DNA of 64,000 nt from Paraburkholderia edwinii (lineage in GTDB: Bacteria; Pseudomonadota; Gammaproteobacteria; Burkholderiales; Burkholderiaceae). How positions within the stretch are numbered: the stretch's first letter is position 1; each line of letters begins with the position of its first letter. Under the pieces are notes generated by a model. That model worked only from the letters and a program-made list of their open reading frames with translations, made no database searches and was not told where the DNA came from. Where the stretch lies: positions 310,001-374,000 of the forward strand of contig NZ_CP080095.1 in NCBI RefSeq assembly GCF_019428685.1, given 5' to 3'. Below are positions 36,725 through 46,648 of this stretch, in pieces. The translations under genes and the position numbers were made by a program.

Positions 36725-36949
36725 ATGTCCGATATCACGATCAACGAACTCGAAGCCGCGATCAACTTCTGGCGTGCCCGTTCGCCTTCAGCAGGCGACG
36801 AACTCGTTCTGTGCAAGGAGGCAAGCGCGCTCTCCAAGCCGTATGCGTTGATGATTGTACAGCGACACCACACGGTATCGCAGGAAGCGCTTGATGAGTC
36901 TGCACGTAATGCGTGGAATTCTTACGTTCGCCTTAAGGATGGCCTGTAG
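36725..36949 (+). CDS. DUF3717 protein
   Basis: 74 residues. It has the opening ITINELEAAINFWRARSPS, typical of a small burkholderial family of unknown function. No membrane segment or catalytic motif is seen. An in-frame ATG at 36710 would add five residues. It is divergent from the response regulator gene, about 108 bases away. Confidence 0.75.
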   Translation: MSDITINELEAAINFWRARSPSAGDELVLCKEASALSKPYALMIVQRHHTVSQEALDESARNAWNSYVRLKDGL

Positions 36950-37047
36950 AAGTGAAGGTTTGGTGGCCTGAATACCTCCAAAAGCCTTTCATTTCATGGG
37001 CCCGCGGGTTATTTGCTCGTTACGCTAAATAGTTCGACCGATTCGGT

Positions 37048-37368
37048 TCATGCGCGATTCGCGATGCTATCGATGAAGCGCGCAAGTTCGACATCGCGTT
37101 GCGTCACTCCGTTCACATCGTGCGACGACAGCGTGATTCTCACGACGTTATAGACGTTAAACCACTCGGGATGGTGATCCATTTCCTGAGCCTTGATCGC
37201 CACGCGCGTCATGAAGCCAAATGCTTCGTTGAAGTCGGCGAATTCGAGGCTGCGCTCGATCGCGTCGCGTCCGGCGACGCTTTGCCAGCCGTTTAACTCG
37301 CTCAATCGTGCTGCACGTTCGTCGGCGCTCAGTTTTCCGCCCAGTTTGCCGCTCCGTTTTTCGCTCAT
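37048..37368 (-). CDS. phhB: pterin-4a-carbinolamine dehydratase
   Basis: 106 residues. It dehydrates 4a-hydroxytetrahydrobiopterin, recycling the cofactor of phenylalanine hydroxylase. The signature [13 protein letters not shown] has the catalytic histidines. The ATG at 37368 gives [14 protein letters not shown]; an earlier GTG/ATG would add ten atypical residues. Its usual partner phhA is absent from the window. The gene directly upstream is a divergent Lrp-type regulator. Confidence 0.93.
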   Translation of the reverse strand: MSEKRSGKLGGKLSADERAARLSELNGWQSVAGRDAIERSLEFADFNEAFGFMTRVAIKAQEMDHHPEWFNVYNVVRITLSSHDVNGVTQRDVELARFIDSIANRA

Positions 37369-37555
37369 CGGAAGATATCCTGGGCGTGAACCCGTCATGG
37401 CCCGTCACATCACAGGCCGCGCCATTTTTCCACGGAAGAAAAGACGCTGCAGCGAGTTTGGCAGAACGCCCGCGTGGCGTGGCAGACAGCGTTTTTGGGG
37501 CTGCACCGCGTGCGATAATTGCGCGTCGATTTGCCGGAATAGGCGAGGAAAAGCT

Positions 37556-38053
37556 ATGGTGGAGCTCGATCATTTCGATCTGGCGCTTCTCGATGTGTTG
37601 CAGCGCTTTGGTCGAGCAACGCATCAGCAACTGGGCGAGGAGGTGCCGCTTTCGCCGTCGCAGATCGGCAGGCGCTTGCAGCGGCTCGAAGCGATCGGTG
37701 TGGTCGACGGCTATCGCGTCGTGCTAAGGCCCGAAAAGCTCGGCCTGGGCGTGACGGCGTTCACAAGCCTGAAGCTGAAGCATCACGGCGATTCGATCAT
37801 CGAGCAGTTCCAGCAGCAGATCGACACGCTGCCCGAGGTGCTCGAATGTCACGCGGTGGTTGGCGACGCCGACTATTTGCTGCGCATCGTTGCGCCGGAT
37901 CTGACCGCGCTGTCGTCATTCGTCATGAAGAAACTGATGCGCGTGCCGGGCGTCGATAGCGTGCGCTCGAACATCGTGCTCACGACGTTCAAGCGCAATG
38001 GGCCGTTGCCGCTCGGGCATCTGTCGCCGGGCAGCGCGACTGACGCGGGATAA
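37556..38053 (+). CDS. Lrp/AsnC-family regulator
   Basis: 165 residues. N-terminal helix-turn-helix (LDHFDLALLDVLQRFGRATHQQLGEEVPLSPSQIGRRLQRLE) and a C-terminal RAM ligand domain (EVLECHAVVGDADYLLRIVAPD). Such regulators sense amino acids. Next to phhB, it probably controls phenylalanine/tyrosine catabolism. The 187-base gap to phhB would hold the shared control region. The ATG at 37556 has GCGAGGAAAA upstream. Confidence 0.92.
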   Translation: MVELDHFDLALLDVLQRFGRATHQQLGEEVPLSPSQIGRRLQRLEAIGVVDGYRVVLRPEKLGLGVTAFTSLKLKHHGDSIIEQFQQQIDTLPEVLECHAVVGDADYLLRIVAPDLTALSSFVMKKLMRVPGVDSVRSNIVLTTFKRNGPLPLGHLSPGSATDAG

Positions 38054-38089
38054 GCGCAAAGCGCTCCAAAGGGCGTCTTCAGCCCAATC

Positions 38090-38626
38090 TCAAGCGACCT
38101 TCAACGGCTCCTGCGTCGCATCGAGCAGATCCGCATACGCTACTGCAACGAGATCCGACTCCGGCACGCCAAGCTTCCTGAACATCTCGTGAGCTTCGGC
38201 CTCGCCGCCTTCCTCGTCGTCATCCTGCGCGAGCACCACTTCGAGTTCGATGAAATCGCCGAGCCCGTCGACGCGATCCAGATGAATCCGCGTGCGCCCG
38301 ACGAGATAGACATGCCGCTCCTTCGAAACAACGCAACGTGTAGTCAACGCCGTTGCGAGCAGCGAGTGCATCGCCTCGGGATTGGTTACCGGGCTTCTCG
38401 TGTAATACGACACCTTCGGACCATCGCGATCGTCGCGTTGATAGAAGATCAGCTCGGCGGGCGTGCCGTCGTCGAACTGGCGCAGCTTCAGGCGGCCGCG
38501 CGGCACATCGTAGAAGCTGTCCAGCTGGCGAAAGATCAACGGAGCATCAGGCGAAAGGGCGGCGGCGCGCTCGCGAAGCTGATCGAACTGGTGGGCGCGG
38601 GCTTTGATTTCGATGTTGCGGGCCAT
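38090..38626 (-). CDS. CYTH-domain protein (CyaB-like)
   Basis: 178 residues. The CYTH signature is near the N-terminus (ARNIEIKARA), with LKLRQFDDG, LIFYQRDD and FIELEVVL, which supply the acidic and basic residues of the triphosphate tunnel. Family members are class IV adenylate cyclases or triphosphatases; the exact substrate cannot be told from sequence. The ATG at 38626 follows an AGGAGC ribosome-binding site. It converges on the Lrp-type gene. Confidence 0.85.
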   Translation of the reverse strand: MARNIEIKARAHQFDQLRERAAALSPDAPLIFRQLDSFYDVPRGRLKLRQFDDGTPAELIFYQRDDRDGPKVSYYTRSPVTNPEAMHSLLATALTTRCVVSKERHVYLVGRTRIHLDRVDGLGDFIELEVVLAQDDDEEGGEAEAHEMFRKLGVPESDLVAVAYADLLDATQEPLKVA

Positions 38627-38955
38627 GTAAAGCTCCTGTTGAGAGATAGAGTCGGCGAAAAACGCACCAAAAAGATACGAGCAAAGAGGCAGGCTCCCGG
38701 CGGCGGTCGACGCCACGTCAATGCAACGTCAACGCGGCGGCATGTGAAAGCGGCATACGCATCGGAATCGATGCATGACGCTTGCCGTACGAGAAAACGT
38801 AACCCGGATACAAACCCGGACGCGATACCGGACGGGAGAAACCGGGAGAGCCTTTCGACAGATGAGACAGGTGAGACAGGGGAACCGTCAATCTAGCAAA
38901 AAGCGCGTGACGGCGTGTTGACGTAGCGTACTCCTTTGTCTGACATGAGCGCCGC
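38627..38955. other. intergenic region between the CYTH and LysR genes
   Basis: 329 bases. No gene is supported. It contains several short imperfect direct repeats around AACCCGGA and GAGACAGG (about 38810-38880). The CYTH-gene promoter should lie at its left end. Confidence 0.4.
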
Positions 38956-39855
38956 TCATATCGCCCACTGCATATCGATCAGCTTGAGCGCCGCGGCGAT
39001 CGCGGGCTCGTCCTTGTGCGCAGCAAGCGTGATGAAGCTCAGTTCGGTCGGCACGGTCACGTCCTCGACGATCGTCAACGCATGCGCATGCGCTTCTGCA
39101 ATCGCGGTTGCATCGCGCGCAAGCGAGAGCCCGACGCCGGATTTGACGAGATCGAGCATCGACGGCTCCTGGTCCACTTCGGCCACTTTCACCGGCTTGA
39201 CGCCCGCTTCGGCAAAGCGCCGCGACAGCAGGCGATTGTGCGCGGATGCGGGCGGCGTCCAGATCCACGGCAAAGCCGCAAGCGCGCGCCAGTCATGCGC
39301 GCTTTTGACGCGGTCTTTCCAGCCGGCCGGCGCAAGTACGCGGTACTGGAAGCGCGTCAGCGTGACCGCGTGGAAAAGTTCGGCGTCGCGCGGATCGTCT
39401 TCGGCGGGCTGGCCGATATAAAAGCCGACATCGAGCTCGCCCGCGCGGATCTGTTCGAGCACCCAGCCCGACATGCCGTGCCGCAGCGCGGTTTCGATGT
39501 GCGGCCAGGTTTCCACCAACTGGCGCAAAAAGCCGCCGAGGCGTAGAAATTCAGGATCGAGGATCGTGCCGATGCGCAGGCGCCCACGTACTTCCTGACG
39601 GAGCGTCGCAGCGGCACGCTCGACGTCGCCGGCCGCCGCTAGCGCGCGTTGCGCGTGCGGCAGCAGCGCCTGACCGTCGCGCGTCAGCGTGAGCCCGTGC
39701 GACGAGCGCGTGAACAACGTCACGCCGAGGGCTTCCTGCAGATGTTTGATCTGCAGGCTGACGGCGGGCTGGGTCAGGTGCAATTGGGCGGCGGCGCGCG
39801 TCAAATTGCCTTCGCGCGCGACGGTCGCGAATGCCCGAAGCAGTGTCAGGTCCAT
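38956..39855 (-). CDS. LysR-family regulator, divergent from mmsA
   Basis: 299 residues. N-terminal helix-turn-helix (LLRAFATVAREGNLTRAAAQLHLTQPAVSLQIKHLQ) and a C-terminal effector domain of the usual length. It is divergent from mmsA with a 184-base gap holding a T-N11-A dyad. In Pseudomonas, LysR regulators next to mmsA/hpdH respond to 3-hydroxypropionate, which suggests a similar role here. Confidence 0.92.
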   Translation of the reverse strand: MDLTLLRAFATVAREGNLTRAAAQLHLTQPAVSLQIKHLQEALGVTLFTRSSHGLTLTRDGQALLPHAQRALAAAGDVERAAATLRQEVRGRLRIGTILDPEFLRLGGFLRQLVETWPHIETALRHGMSGWVLEQIRAGELDVGFYIGQPAEDDPRDAELFHAVTLTRFQYRVLAPAGWKDRVKSAHDWRALAALPWIWTPPASAHNRLLSRRFAEAGVKPVKVAEVDQEPSMLDLVKSGVGLSLARDATAIAEAHAHALTIVEDVTVPTELSFITLAAHKDEPAIAAALKLIDMQWAI

Positions 39856-39886
39856 CGGCTGATATTAGCGCGTCTTATATCGCAGT

Positions 39887-39899
39887 TGAGCATAACTCA
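39887..39899. promoter_or_regulatory. candidate LysR operator
   Basis: TGAG-CATAA-CTCA is an inverted repeat with the T-N11-A form of LysR boxes. It lies 32 bases from the LysR start and about 140 bases upstream of mmsA, where such a site would serve both genes. Confidence 0.5.
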
Positions 39900-40039
39900 T
39901 TGGATTTCGCGGGTTGAACGCGATTACGCTTCGGTTCATCGAAGGTCATAAGCGGGTGATGCAAAGCGATTCAAAGCGTGAGTACGCCGCGAGGCGACAT
40001 CAAGGCGCGACATCCATCGACTCTTTCGACGAGGAAAAC

Positions 40040-41563
40040 ATGAGCGAGACTGATCAGAACCCTTCGCGCGTGCGGGAGCTGACGCATGCGATCAACGGAC
40101 GTTTGGTCAAGGGCACAAGCGAGCGCTTCGGCGACGTGTTCAACCCCGCGCTGGGCAGTGTCGCGGCGCGCGTGCCGCTCGCAAGCGCCGCCGAAGTCGA
40201 TGCCGCGGTCGCTGCGGCAAAGGCTGCGTTTCCCGCATGGAGCGAGACCGCGCCGCTCAAGCGCGCACGCGTGATGTTCAAGTTCAAGGAACTGCTTGAC
40301 CGGCATCACGACGAGCTTGCCGAACTGATTACGCGCGAACACGGCAAAGTGTTTTCCGACGCGAAAGGCGAAGTGACGCGCGGCATGGAAGTCGTCGAAT
40401 TCGCGTGCGGCATTCCGAACCTGCTGAAGACTGATTTCACCGATCAGATCGGCGGCGGCATCGACAACTGGAACCTGCGGCAGCCGCTCGGTGTAGTCGC
40501 CGGCATTACGCCGTTCAACTTCCCGATGATGGTGCCGTGCTGGATGTTCCCGATGGCGATCGCGTGCGGCAATACGTTTGTGCTGAAGCCGTCGGAGCGC
40601 GACCCGTCCGCATCGATCCGGCTTGCCGAATTGATGAAGGAAGCGGGCTTGCCCGATGGCGTATTCAACGTCGTGCATGGCGACAAGGTTGCGGTCGATG
40701 CGCTGCTCGCGCATCCGGATATCAGCGCCGTATCGTTCGTTGGCTCGACACCGATCGCCGAATATATCCACGCGGAAGGCACGAAGCACGGAAAGCGTGT
40801 GCAGGCGCTTGGCGGTGCGAAGAATCATCTAGTGGTGATGCCCGATGCGGATCTCGATCAGGCCGTCGATGCATTGATCGGCGCCGCGTACGGTTCGGCC
40901 GGCGAACGTTGCATGGCGATTTCCGTGGCGGTGGCGGTTGGGCATATCGCCGATGAACTCGTCGAACGTCTGACGCCGCGCGTGAAGATGCTGAAGATCG
41001 CAAATGGCATGGACCCGACTGCGGAAATGGGCCCACTGGTCACGGCCGCGCATCGCACGAAAGTGTCGGGCTATGTCGATGCCGGTGTGAAGGAAGGCGC
41101 AACGCTCGTCGTCGATGGCCGCCATCACGAAGTGGCCGGACACGAGAAGGGCTTCTTCCTTGCCGGCACGCTGTTCGATAACGTGAAGACCGATATGTCG
41201 ATCTATCGCGACGAAATCTTCGGCCCCGTGCTGTGCGTGGTGCGTGTGCCCGACTTTGCATCGGCTGTCGAACTGATCAACCGGAACGAGTATGCGAACG
41301 GCGTGTCGTGCTTTACGTCCGACGGCGGCATTGCGCGCGCGTTCTCGCGGCAGATCCAGATCGGCATGGTCGGCATCAACGTGCCGATTCCGGTGCCGAT
41401 GGCATGGCATTCGTTCGGCGGCTGGAAGCGCTCATTGTTCGGCGATCACAACGCGTATGGCGAGGAAGGCGTGCGGTTCTATACGCGCTACAAGAGCATC
41501 ATGCAGCGCTGGCCGGACAGCATCGCAAAGGGAGCGGAATTCACAATGCCGGTGGCGAAATAA
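40040..41563 (+). CDS. mmsA: CoA-acylating (methyl)malonate-semialdehyde dehydrogenase
   Basis: 507 residues. It oxidises malonate or methylmalonate semialdehyde with NAD and CoA to acetyl-CoA or propionyl-CoA. Family features: [30 protein letters not shown] and the catalytic Cys291 in [13 protein letters not shown]. The ATG at 40040 follows GAGGAAAAC. An upstream in-frame reading adds 42 atypical residues. It leads a probable operon with the GMC oxidoreductase. Confidence 0.94.
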   Translation: MSETDQNPSRVRELTHAINGRLVKGTSERFGDVFNPALGSVAARVPLASAAEVDAAVAAAKAAFPAWSETAPLKRARVMFKFKELLDRHHDELAELITREHGKVFSDAKGEVTRGMEVVEFACGIPNLLKTDFTDQIGGGIDNWNLRQPLGVVAGITPFNFPMMVPCWMFPMAIACGNTFVLKPSERDPSASIRLAELMKEAGLPDGVFNVVHGDKVAVDALLAHPDISAVSFVGSTPIAEYIHAEGTKHGKRVQALGGAKNHLVVMPDADLDQAVDALIGAAYGSAGERCMAISVAVAVGHIADELVERLTPRVKMLKIANGMDPTAEMGPLVTAAHRTKVSGYVDAGVKEGATLVVDGRHHEVAGHEKGFFLAGTLFDNVKTDMSIYRDEIFGPVLCVVRVPDFASAVELINRNEYANGVSCFTSDGGIARAFSRQIQIGMVGINVPIPVPMAWHSFGGWKRSLFGDHNAYGEEGVRFYTRYKSIMQRWPDSIAKGAEFTMPVAK

Positions 41564-41651
41564 ATTAAGATCGGCACCGGCCAGCATAGGGCTTCAGAGT
41601 GACAAGGCGAACGCGCGGAACAAGCCGCGGAATCGCGCAAGGAGACCAGCA

Positions 41652-43382
41652 GTGAGCACGACTCATGCAACGTCGCAAGCGACGGGAACAGCGGGTGAAA
41701 GAACGGTCGAAGGCGAATTCGACTATATCGTGATCGGCGCGGGCACGGCGGGGTGCGTGCTCGCAAACCGTCTGAGCCAGGACCGGGACGTGTCAGTGTT
41801 GCTGCTCGAAGCGGGCGGCAAGGACGATTACCACTGGATCCATATACCGGTCGGCTATCTGCATTGCATCGGCAATCCGCGCACCGACTGGCTCTACAAG
41901 ACGGCGGCGGAGCCCGGTTTGAACGGACGCTCGCTGTCGTATCCGCGCGGCAAGGTGCTGGGCGGGAGCTCGTCGATCAACGGCATGATCTATATGCGCG
42001 GCCAGCGCGAAGACTACGACGAGTGGGCGCGCGTCACGAACGATGCGTCATGGGCTTGGGACGCGGTGCTGCCGGTCTTCAAACGCAGCGAAGACCATCA
42101 TGGCGGCGGCGATGAATGGCACGGTGCCGGCGGACAATGGCGCGTCGAAAAGCAGCGCCTCAAATGGAAGATTCTCGAAACGTTCGCACACGCGGCGCAC
42201 GAAGCCGGCATTCCGTACACCGAAGATTTCAATCGTGGCGACAACTGTGGCGTCGGTTACTTCGAAGTGAACCAGAAGCACGGCATTCGCTGGAATGCAT
42301 CGAAGGCGTTTTTGCGGCCCGCGCTGGGGCGGCCGAATCTGACGATCATCATGGGCGCGCATACGCAACGGCTCGTGTTCGAAGGCAAACGCTGCGTCGG
42401 CGTCGAATATCGCGGTAACAACGTCGACTACGTCGCGAAGGCGAAGGGCGAGGTGATCCTCAGCGCCGGCGCCGTCAATTCGCCGCAATTGCTCGAACTC
42501 TCCGGTATCGGCAATGGCGCGCGTCTGCAGAACCTCGGCATCGATGTCGTGCAGGATTTGCGCGGCGTCGGCGAGAACCTGCAGGACCATCTGCAATTGA
42601 GGATGGCTTATAAAGTGCGCGGCGTGCGGACGTTGAACACGTCGTCCGCGCACTGGTGGGGCAAGCTGATGATCGGGCTTGAATACCTGTTGATGCAAAG
42701 CGGCCCGATGTCGATGGCGCCGTCACAACTCGGCGCATTCGCGAGGTCGGATGACGGCGATGTGTCGATTACGCGCCCCGATCTCCAGTATCACGTTCAG
42801 CCGCTGTCGCTCGATCGGTTCGGTGAGCCGCTGCATCGTTTCAATGCGTTCACGGCTTCGGTGTGCCACTTGCGGCCGACCTCGCGCGGCAGCATTCATA
42901 TCGGGTCGCCTGACCCGCATGCGGCGCCGTTAATCGCGCCGAACTATCTGTCGACCGATTACGACCGGCACGTTGCGGCCAACGCTCTGCGACTGACGCG
43001 GCGCATTGCAGCTGCCCCGGCGCTCGCGCGCTACTCGCCGGAAGAGATTCTGCCCGGTGTGCAATTCCAGACCGAGGAGGAATTGCAGCGCGCGGCAGGC
43101 GAGGTCGGCACGACGATCTTCCATCCGGTCGGCACATGCCGCATGGGGACCACCGACGATCCCGCTGCGGTTGTCGATACACGGCTTCGCGTGATCGGTG
43201 TCGAAGGCTTACGTGTGGTTGACGCATCGGTCATGCCCAACATTACATCGGGCAATACGAACTCGCCGACGTTAATGATCGCCGAGCGGGCAAGCGAGAT
43301 GATTCGCGCCGATCGCCGCGCGCAACGCAGCACGATGCAAAACGAAGCGACGCCGGCCGCGGCGCCTGTGTCGGTGGCGTGA
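41652..43382 (+). CDS. GMC-family FAD oxidoreductase (choline dehydrogenase-like, possible 3-hydroxypropionate dehydrogenase)
   Basis: 576 residues. An FAD-dependent alcohol dehydrogenase: FAD fold FDYIVIGAGTAGCVLANRLS, GMC signatures YPRGKVLGGSSSINGMIY and LSAGAVNSPQLLELSGIG, and the C-terminal active-site region HPVGTCRMG with NTNSPTLMIAE. The GTG start at 41652 has AAGGAG seven bases upstream. No suitable ATG exists for 350 bases. Beside mmsA and a LysR gene, it could oxidise 3-hydroxypropionate to malonate semialdehyde for MmsA. That substrate is inferred from context. Confidence 0.9.
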   Translation: MSTTHATSQATGTAGERTVEGEFDYIVIGAGTAGCVLANRLSQDRDVSVLLLEAGGKDDYHWIHIPVGYLHCIGNPRTDWLYKTAAEPGLNGRSLSYPRGKVLGGSSSINGMIYMRGQREDYDEWARVTNDASWAWDAVLPVFKRSEDHHGGGDEWHGAGGQWRVEKQRLKWKILETFAHAAHEAGIPYTEDFNRGDNCGVGYFEVNQKHGIRWNASKAFLRPALGRPNLTIIMGAHTQRLVFEGKRCVGVEYRGNNVDYVAKAKGEVILSAGAVNSPQLLELSGIGNGARLQNLGIDVVQDLRGVGENLQDHLQLRMAYKVRGVRTLNTSSAHWWGKLMIGLEYLLMQSGPMSMAPSQLGAFARSDDGDVSITRPDLQYHVQPLSLDRFGEPLHRFNAFTASVCHLRPTSRGSIHIGSPDPHAAPLIAPNYLSTDYDRHVAANALRLTRRIAAAPALARYSPEEILPGVQFQTEEELQRAAGEVGTTIFHPVGTCRMGTTDDPAAVVDTRLRVIGVEGLRVVDASVMPNITSGNTNSPTLMIAERASEMIRADRRAQRSTMQNEATPAAAPVSVA

Positions 43383-43662
43383 CAGTGTCGGATGGGCGGC
43401 GGAGGCCCTTCCATAAAAGCCCGCCGCCGGCGTCGGGGTGCCCGCGCCCCGGATGCCTGCCGCATCAGTTAGTGCAAATCCCAATGAATGCGCTGCATCA
43501 ATGGCGCGACAATGACAGCCATGCTGCGTAGCGCGGCATGGCTTGCCGTCTGTATTGGTGCATCACGCCACGACCGGCAACGGGGGTTTCAACGCCATCC
43601 GACCTTGCGCAACTCTGCGCGGATTACCGTAGTGCTTCGCCCTACTTCGCATGGAAGGGAAC

Positions 43663-44442
43663 ATGATTCTCGGCGATACGATACTCGAGACGCGCGGGCT
43701 GACGAGGGAGTTCAAAGGATTCACGGCGGTCAACGGCGTCAACCTGCGGGTTCGGCGCGGCTCGATTCATGCGCTGATCGGCCCGAACGGCGCGGGCAAG
43801 ACCACTTGCTTCAATCTGCTTACGAAGTTTCTCGAACCGACAGCCGGGCAGATTGTGTTTAACGGCGTCGACATCACGCGCGAGCGGCCGGCGCAGATCG
43901 CGCGGCGCGGCATCATCCGCTCGTTTCAGATTTCCGCAGTTTTTCCGCATTTGACCGCGTTGCAAAACGTGCGCATCGGCTTGCAGCGCGCCTTGGGCAC
44001 CGCATTCTATTTCTGGAAGAGCGAGCGCACGCTGCATCAGCTCGACGACCACGCGCTCGATCTGCTGACGCAAGTCGGTCTTGCCGATTTCGCCGACGTG
44101 CCGACGGTCGAACTGTCGTATGGCCGCAAGCGCGCGCTCGAAATCGCCACCACGCTTGCGATGGAGCCCGAACTGATGCTGCTCGACGAACCGACGCAAG
44201 GCATGGGCCACGAAGATGTGGACCGCGTCACGGCACTGATCAAAAAAGTATCGGCGGGCCGCACGATCCTGATGGTCGAACACAACATGAATGTGATTGC
44301 CGGCATCTCGGACACGATCACGGTACTGCAGCGCGGTGAAGTGCTTGCAGAAGGCACTTATGCGGACGTATCGAAGAATCCGCTCGTGACGCAGGCCTAT
44401 ATGGGCAGCGCCGATGCCGCGCTGGCCGGAGCTCATGCATGA
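43663..44442 (+). CDS. ABC transporter ATPase, LivG-like
   Basis: 259 residues. ATPase of a branched-chain-amino-acid-type importer. Walker A GPNGAGKTT, signature LSYGRKRALEIA, Walker B LMLLDEPTQG. The LSYGRKR form of the signature marks a distinct clade from classical LivG (LSYGEQR). An ATG at 43651 would add four residues. It overlaps the next ATPase gene by four bases. The order LivG-LivF-binding protein-LivH-LivM forms one import system. Confidence 0.92.
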   Translation: MILGDTILETRGLTREFKGFTAVNGVNLRVRRGSIHALIGPNGAGKTTCFNLLTKFLEPTAGQIVFNGVDITRERPAQIARRGIIRSFQISAVFPHLTALQNVRIGLQRALGTAFYFWKSERTLHQLDDHALDLLTQVGLADFADVPTVELSYGRKRALEIATTLAMEPELMLLDEPTQGMGHEDVDRVTALIKKVSAGRTILMVEHNMNVIAGISDTITVLQRGEVLAEGTYADVSKNPLVTQAYMGSADAALAGAHA

Positions 44443-45197
44443 GCACGGTGACCGAGAACGAGAACGTCGAAACGAACGGGGCGTTGAACGCGGAGCCCGC
44501 GCTCGAAATCGCGGGGCTGCAGGCGTGGTATGGCGAGTCGCATATCCTGCACGGCGTCGATCTGACCGTGGCGCGCGGCGAAGTCGTCACGCTGCTTGGC
44601 CGCAACGGCGCCGGTCGCACGACCACCTTGCGCGCGATCATGGGGCTCACGGGCCGCCGCACGGGTTCGATACGCGTCAGCGGCCGCGAAACGATCGATC
44701 TGCCCACGCATCGCGTCGCGCATTGCGGCATCGGCTATTGCCCCGAAGAGCGCGGCATCTTCTCGAGCCTCTCGTGCGAGGAAAACCTGCTGCTTCCGCC
44801 GCCGGTCGGCGATGCGGCGCACATGATGTCGCTCTCCGAAATCTACGAGATGTTCCCGAATCTGCAGGAACGCCGCATGAGCCAGGGCACGCGCCTGTCG
44901 GGCGGCGAGCAGCAGATGCTCGCGGTTGCGCGCATTCTGCGCACCGGCGCGAGCCTGCTGCTGCTCGACGAGATTTCGGAAGGGCTCGCGCCAGTGATCG
45001 TGCAGGCGCTTGCGCGCATGATCGTCACGTTGAAATCGCGCGGCTACACGATCGTGATGGTTGAGCAGAATTTCCGCTTCGCCGCGCCGCTCGCGGACCG
45101 CTTCTATGTGATGGAGCACGGCCGCATCGTCGAACATTTCGGCTCACAGGAGCTCGAAAGCAAAATGCCGGTCCTGCATGACCTGCTCGGGGTGTGA
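44439..45197 (+). CDS. ABC transporter ATPase, LivF-like, with altered Walker A
   Basis: 252 residues. Walker A reads GRNGAGRTT: Arg60 stands where nearly all ABC ATPases have the phosphate-binding Lys. The signature is LSGGEQQM; Walker B is LLLLDEISEG. The partner ATPase at 43663-44442 has a normal Lys. A 20-residue polar extension precedes the domain. It may hydrolyse ATP poorly and act as the degenerate half of a heterodimer. Otherwise length and motifs are normal. Confidence 0.92.
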   Translation: MSTVTENENVETNGALNAEPALEIAGLQAWYGESHILHGVDLTVARGEVVTLLGRNGAGRTTTLRAIMGLTGRRTGSIRVSGRETIDLPTHRVAHCGIGYCPEERGIFSSLSCEENLLLPPPVGDAAHMMSLSEIYEMFPNLQERRMSQGTRLSGGEQQMLAVARILRTGASLLLLDEISEGLAPVIVQALARMIVTLKSRGYTIVMVEQNFRFAAPLADRFYVMEHGRIVEHFGSQELESKMPVLHDLLGV

Positions 45198-45295
45198 GCG
45201 GCGCCGGCGCTTTCGATGTCGCAGTACGGCGCCAGCCGCTCTCGCAACGCACATTGCCTCTGATAAACACAACGCAGAACGAAGGAGACACACAG

Positions 45296-46510
45296 ATGAA
45301 AAGGAAAACTCTCGCGCGCCTTACCTCACTCTGTTTCGCGGCGGCGGCCGGTATCGCGCTGACCGCGGGCAGCGCGCGGGCAGCCGACGACGTAGTGAAG
45401 ATCGGCTTTATCACGGACATGTCGGGGCTCTATGCGGACATCGACGGCCAGGGCGGCCTCGAAGCGATCCGCATGGCCGTTGCGGATTTCGGCGGCAAGG
45501 TGAATGGCAAGCCGATCCAGATTCTTTACGCGGACCATCAGAACAAGGCCGATATCGCTGCCTCGCGCGCACGCGAGTGGTTCGATCGCGAAGGCGTTGA
45601 AGCCGTGATCGGCGGCACCAACTCGGCGACCGCGCTGTCGACGAACCAGGTCGCGGGCGAGAAGCACAAGGTGTACATCAACATCGGCGCGGGCGCCGAC
45701 ACGCTGACCAACGAGCAGTGCACGCCGTACACGGTCCACTATGCGTACGACACGACGGCACAGGCGAAAGGCACGGGCTCGGCGATCACGAAGCAGGGCG
45801 GCAAGACGTGGTACTTCCTGACCGCCGATTACGCGTTCGGCAAGGCACTCGAAAAGGCGACGGCGGACGTGGTGAAGGCGAACGGCGGCCAGGTGCTCGG
45901 CCAGGTGCGGCATCCGTTGTCGGCATCGGACTTTTCGTCGTTCCTGCTGCAGGCGCAATCGTCGAAGGCGCAGATTCTCGGCCTTGCGAATGCGGGCGGC
46001 GACACGATCAACTCGATCAAGGCCGCCAAAGAGTTTGGCATTACGAAGAGCATGAAGCTCGCCGCGCTGCTGATCTTCATCGACGATATTCACAGCCTCG
46101 GGCTCGAAACGACGCAAGGGCTGATCCTGACCGACAGCTGGTACTGGAACAAGGACGCGAACACGCGCAAGTGGGCGCAGCGCTATTTCGACAAGATGAA
46201 GAAGATGCCGTCGAGCCTGCAGGCGGCCGACTACTCGGCAACCATGACCTACCTGAACGCCGTGAAGGCGGTCGGCTCGACCGATCCGGACAAGGTGATG
46301 GCGCAGCTCAAGAAGACGAAGATCGACGACTTCTACGGCAAGGGCTACATCCGTCAGGACGGCAGCTTTATTCACGACATGTATCTGATGCAGGTGAAGA
46401 CGCCGGCCGAGTCGAAAGAACCGTGGGACTACTACAAGATCACGGCGACGATTCCGGGCGAACAGGCATTTACGACCAAGCAGGAAACGCGCTGCGCGTT
46501 GTGGAAATAA
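45296..46510 (+). CDS. periplasmic binding protein of a Liv-type ABC importer
   Basis: 404 residues. A Sec signal peptide (MKRKTLARLTSLCFAAAAGIALTAGSARA) is followed by a type I periplasmic-binding fold: VKIGFITDMSGLYADIDGQGG, then AVIGGTNSATAL. Such proteins bind amino acids, amides or small carboxylates. The ATG at 45296 follows GAAGGAGACAC. It sits between its ATPases and permeases, so it defines the substrate of this system. A short hydroxy acid is one option given mmsA and the GMC enzyme. Confidence 0.92.
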   Translation: MKRKTLARLTSLCFAAAAGIALTAGSARAADDVVKIGFITDMSGLYADIDGQGGLEAIRMAVADFGGKVNGKPIQILYADHQNKADIAASRAREWFDREGVEAVIGGTNSATALSTNQVAGEKHKVYINIGAGADTLTNEQCTPYTVHYAYDTTAQAKGTGSAITKQGGKTWYFLTADYAFGKALEKATADVVKANGGQVLGQVRHPLSASDFSSFLLQAQSSKAQILGLANAGGDTINSIKAAKEFGITKSMKLAALLIFIDDIHSLGLETTQGLILTDSWYWNKDANTRKWAQRYFDKMKKMPSSLQAADYSATMTYLNAVKAVGSTDPDKVMAQLKKTKIDDFYGKGYIRQDGSFIHDMYLMQVKTPAESKEPWDYYKITATIPGEQAFTTKQETRCALWK

Positions 46511-46648
46511 GCGCCGGCGGATAACCTGCCGCGCGTGTATGAGCGGCAGGCGCGCACGTTCCGCGTGCTGGGCGCATTGGGCTACCTTGGTTTGCAGTTG
46601 GCCTGATGCGCCCAGCGCGCTTTCGCTTTCATTTTGACGACGCGTCCA

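Noticed and set aside
43488..43862. Plus-strand frame between the GMC gene and the LivG-like gene
   Set aside because: It runs out of frame into the LivG-like gene and has no family features.
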